Shown: piece by piece, positions 4,490 to 6,636 of the stretch
How positions within the stretch are numbered: position 1 is the stretch's first letter
Layout of the letters: the number at the start of each line of letters is the position of its first letter
Source: an uncultured Peptococcaceae bacterium
GTDB lineage: Bacteria > Bacillota > Limnochordia > Darwinibacteriales > Darwinibacteriaceae
NCBI GenBank assembly: GCA_937988745.1
Contig: CALKAR010000092.1
Location: 1 to 6,636, forward strand
DNA: 6,636 nucleotides
Reading direction: 5' to 3'
Position numbers and translations under genes: made by a program
Notes under the pieces: generated by a model
Database searches by the model: none
What the model was told of the DNA's origin: nothing
What the model saw: only the letters and a program-made list of their open reading frames with translations

Positions 4490-6544
4490 GTGAAGACACT
4501 GCCCCAGAGCTACGCCTGTTGGCTGGGCTACGATTTTGTCGACCCACAAACTTCGCACGATCAGATCAAAAACTACTTAGAAAAAATCTGTGTTCGGAGT
4601 CAAGGCCTCATTGTCGAATCGATTAAGGAAGAACTTACTCGAGCAGCTGAAGGCCTTTTGGGCAGCAAACCTGAGTTCGTCAATTCTCCGCAGGAAGCGG
4701 GATTGGTTGTCAGCCTCATCGAAGATATGCCAGGTCCATGCGGGAAGGACTTAGAGGCATCGGTGGAACTTACAGATGAAGGCTTCTGCTTAAGAAACTG
4801 CACCGGCGCCGCAGGCAAGACACTGATTGCAGCTAAAACTGAACGGGGCCTGCTGTATGGTGTATTCGCATTTCTGCGGAAGCTTAGATTAGGTGAACTA
4901 GGCGAACAGCTCACATTAGTGGAAAACCCCAAGAGCCCTCTGCGCATGATTAACCACTGGGATAACATGGACGGCAGTGTGGAAAGGGGTTACTCAGGGA
5001 AGTCTATCTTTTGGGAAAACAACGATCTAACCCCTAATTTAGACCGGGTAGAAGACTATGCCCGTCTTCTGGCTTCACTAGGCATCAACAGTATTTCAGT
5101 CAATAATGTAAATGTGCATCAAGTTGAGACCCACCTCATAGGCGATCAGCTTCCGCTGGTTGAGCGTTTAGCTGAAATATTCCGCCGGTGGGGAATTCAA
5201 GTATTTTTAAGTATAAATTATGCAAGTCCCATTGAAGTGGGAGGCCTCGAAACTGCTGATCCACTTGATCCAGAGGTAGCGAAGTGGTGGGCAGAGAGGG
5301 CAGATTACATTTACAGCCGCATTCCCGATTTCGGCGGCTTTGTTGTGAAAGCCGACTCGGAACATCGTCCTGGGCCTTTTACATATGATCGTGATCACGC
5401 CCAAGGAGCCAATGTTCTGGCCCGGGCTTTAAAACCACACCGCGGCATTGTGATCTGGCGGTGTTTCGTCTATAACTGTATGCAGGATTGGCGTGACCGC
5501 GAAACTGATCGGGCTCGCGCTGCTTACGATAATTTTATGCCTTTAGATGGCCAGTTTGAAAGCAATGTGCTTCTGCAGATTAAAAACGGGCCAATGGATT
5601 TCCAGATTAGAGAGCCTGTATCTCCTCTCTTTGGTGGGTTGAGCAAGACCAACCAGGTGCTGGAACTCCAGATTACTCAAGAATACACAGGACAGCAGAT
5701 TGATCTCTGCTACTTGGTTCCTATGTGGAAAGAAGTCCTAGACTTCGATACCTACGCCAAGGGTGAAGGTTCGACTGTCAAGCAGATCGTAGCCGGGAAG
5801 GTCTTCCCTCAACAACACAGCGGCATTGCCGCGGTAGTCAATGTAGGAAAGGACTTCAACTGGACCGGTCACACCTTGGCTCAGGCTAATTTATACGGAT
5901 ATGGCCGCTTATGCTGGGATACTGACCTCTCTTCAGAGAGAATTGCTGACGAGTGGATCCGCCTCACCTTAGGCAGTGATCCACAGATAATAGATGTGGT
6001 TTCTCAGATGCTCCTCAAGTCCAGAGAGATCTACGAAAATTATACAACCCCATTAGGAATTGGCTGGATGGTTAATCCGGGACATCACTATGGTGTGAAC
6101 GTCGATGGCTATGAATATGATCGCTGGGGCACTTACCATCGAGCTGACCGTGAGGCCATTGGTGTGGACCGCACTGTCAAGAATGGCACAGGGTATGCTG
6201 GCCAGTACCACTCGCCCAATGCGGAGATGTATGAGTCGAAGGAAACCTGTCCAGAAGAGCTGCTTCTCTTCTTCCATCGGGTGGGTTACACTGAGAAGCT
6301 GAAGTCTGGTAAGACCTTGATTCAGCACATCTACGATACGCATTTTGAAGGTGTCGAGCAGGTCGAATGGCTGATTTCCCAGTGGAACTCCCTCGAAGGA
6401 AAAATTGATCAAGATACCTTTGCAAATGTGGCCGAAAGGCTGCAGCGGCAGCTTAAGAACGCCATCGAGTGGCGCGATGTCGTTAATACTTATTTCTATC
6501 GCAAATCAGGAATTCCAGACGAAAAAGGCCGCAAGATCTACTAG
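4490..6544 (+). CDS. aguA: Intracellular GH67 alpha-glucuronidase
   Basis: Removes alpha-1,2-linked (4-O-methyl)glucuronic acid from the non-reducing-end xylose of imported aldouronic acids, an inverting reaction of glucuronoxylan breakdown. The 684-residue protein is full length for GH67 (Geobacillus AguA is about 679): N-terminal domain to about 135, TIM barrel about 140-460, then the helical C-terminal domain. Visible blocks: RMINHWDNMDGSVERGYSG (152-170); FVVKADSEHRPGP (284-296), whose E291 is the expected general acid; IVIWRCFVYN (320-329); IKNGPMDFQ (364-372) with D370; and LQITQEY (393-399) with E398. The spacings E291-D370 (79) and D370-E398 (28) equal those of Geobacillus E285, D364 and E392, as I remember them. 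There is no signal peptide, so it is cytoplasmic. The GTG start follows AAAGGAGG (4474-4481) by 8 bases. It is probably co-transcribed with the RHH gene and ends at the terminator at 6555-6590. No xylanase or oligosaccharide transporter is in view. Confidence 0.95.
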   Translation: MKTLPQSYACWLGYDFVDPQTSHDQIKNYLEKICVRSQGLIVESIKEELTRAAEGLLGSKPEFVNSPQEAGLVVSLIEDMPGPCGKDLEASVELTDEGFCLRNCTGAAGKTLIAAKTERGLLYGVFAFLRKLRLGELGEQLTLVENPKSPLRMINHWDNMDGSVERGYSGKSIFWENNDLTPNLDRVEDYARLLASLGINSISVNNVNVHQVETHLIGDQLPLVERLAEIFRRWGIQVFLSINYASPIEVGGLETADPLDPEVAKWWAERADYIYSRIPDFGGFVVKADSEHRPGPFTYDRDHAQGANVLARALKPHRGIVIWRCFVYNCMQDWRDRETDRARAAYDNFMPLDGQFESNVLLQIKNGPMDFQIREPVSPLFGGLSKTNQVLELQITQEYTGQQIDLCYLVPMWKEVLDFDTYAKGEGSTVKQIVAGKVFPQQHSGIAAVVNVGKDFNWTGHTLAQANLYGYGRLCWDTDLSSERIADEWIRLTLGSDPQIIDVVSQMLLKSREIYENYTTPLGIGWMVNPGHHYGVNVDGYEYDRWGTYHRADREAIGVDRTVKNGTGYAGQYHSPNAEMYESKETCPEELLLFFHRVGYTEKLKSGKTLIQHIYDTHFEGVEQVEWLISQWNSLEGKIDQDTFANVAERLQRQLKNAIEWRDVVNTYFYRKSGIPDEKGRKIY

Positions 6545-6554
6545 CAAGTCGATG

Positions 6555-6590
6555 CCGAGTACAGTTTCAAACTGTACTCGGTGTTTTTTA
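6555..6590 (+). terminator. Rho-independent terminator after the alpha-glucuronidase
   Basis: The stem CCGAGTACAG (6555-6564) pairs perfectly with CTGTACTCGG (6572-6581), and inner T-A pairs can extend it. A T-rich tail (6582-6589) follows. It lies 10 bases after the stop and closes the RHH-aguA operon. Confidence 0.92.
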
Positions 6591-6636
6591 GCAGGTAGAA
6601 TAGTGATTAAGCCGAAGTTATATAGATTAAGTAGTA

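Noticed and set aside
6591..6636. Tail after the last terminator
   Set aside because: 46 AT-rich bases with no readable gene, repeat or promoter of acceptable quality.

Overview
The window looks like part of a low-to-mid-GC Bacillota (Firmicutes, clostridia-like) chromosome. The grounds are strong purine-rich Shine-Dalgarno sites before nearly every gene, frequent TTG and GTG starts, a group II ECF vitamin-transporter S component, and a Geobacillus-type GH67 alpha-glucuronidase. The genus cannot be fixed from the sequence.

Layout. Positions 1-243 form a leader region. Its left half carries, on the minus strand, a fragment that reads like a secreted TasA/camelysin-type protein but has no visible proper start. 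At 244-1929 lie kdgK (2-keto-3-deoxygluconate kinase) and eda/kdgA (KDPG aldolase), 18 bases apart, both with TTG starts. These are the last two steps of hexuronate breakdown, yielding pyruvate and glyceraldehyde 3-phosphate. At 2041-3662 lie an ECF S component and a two-domain protein, overlapping by one base. The second protein joins an uncharacterised N-terminal domain to a uridine-kinase-like P-loop kinase, which suggests uptake of a small molecule followed by phosphorylation.

Convergent to that pair, at 3748-4116 on the minus strand, is a small Trp/His-rich protein of unknown function, with its own promoter, ribosome binding site and a strong terminator at 3674-3720. It is transcribed divergently from a 61-residue ribbon-helix-helix (RHH) DNA-binding protein (4257-4442). 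The RHH gene is followed by a full-length intracellular GH67 alpha-glucuronidase (4490-6544) that ends at a clear rho-independent terminator (6555-6590).

The most unusual piece of DNA is the divergent promoter region. The two promoters face away from each other inside one 68-base imperfect palindrome (4151-4218, 24 of 29 arm positions matching), so one regulator could control both sides. The RHH protein is the obvious candidate.

Metabolic theme: the alpha-glucuronidase releases (4-O-methyl)glucuronic acid from xylo-oligosaccharides, and KdgK/Eda finish uronate catabolism. The steps between them (isomerase, reductase, dehydratase) are not in the window. The ECF/kinase pair seems to be a separate salvage function.
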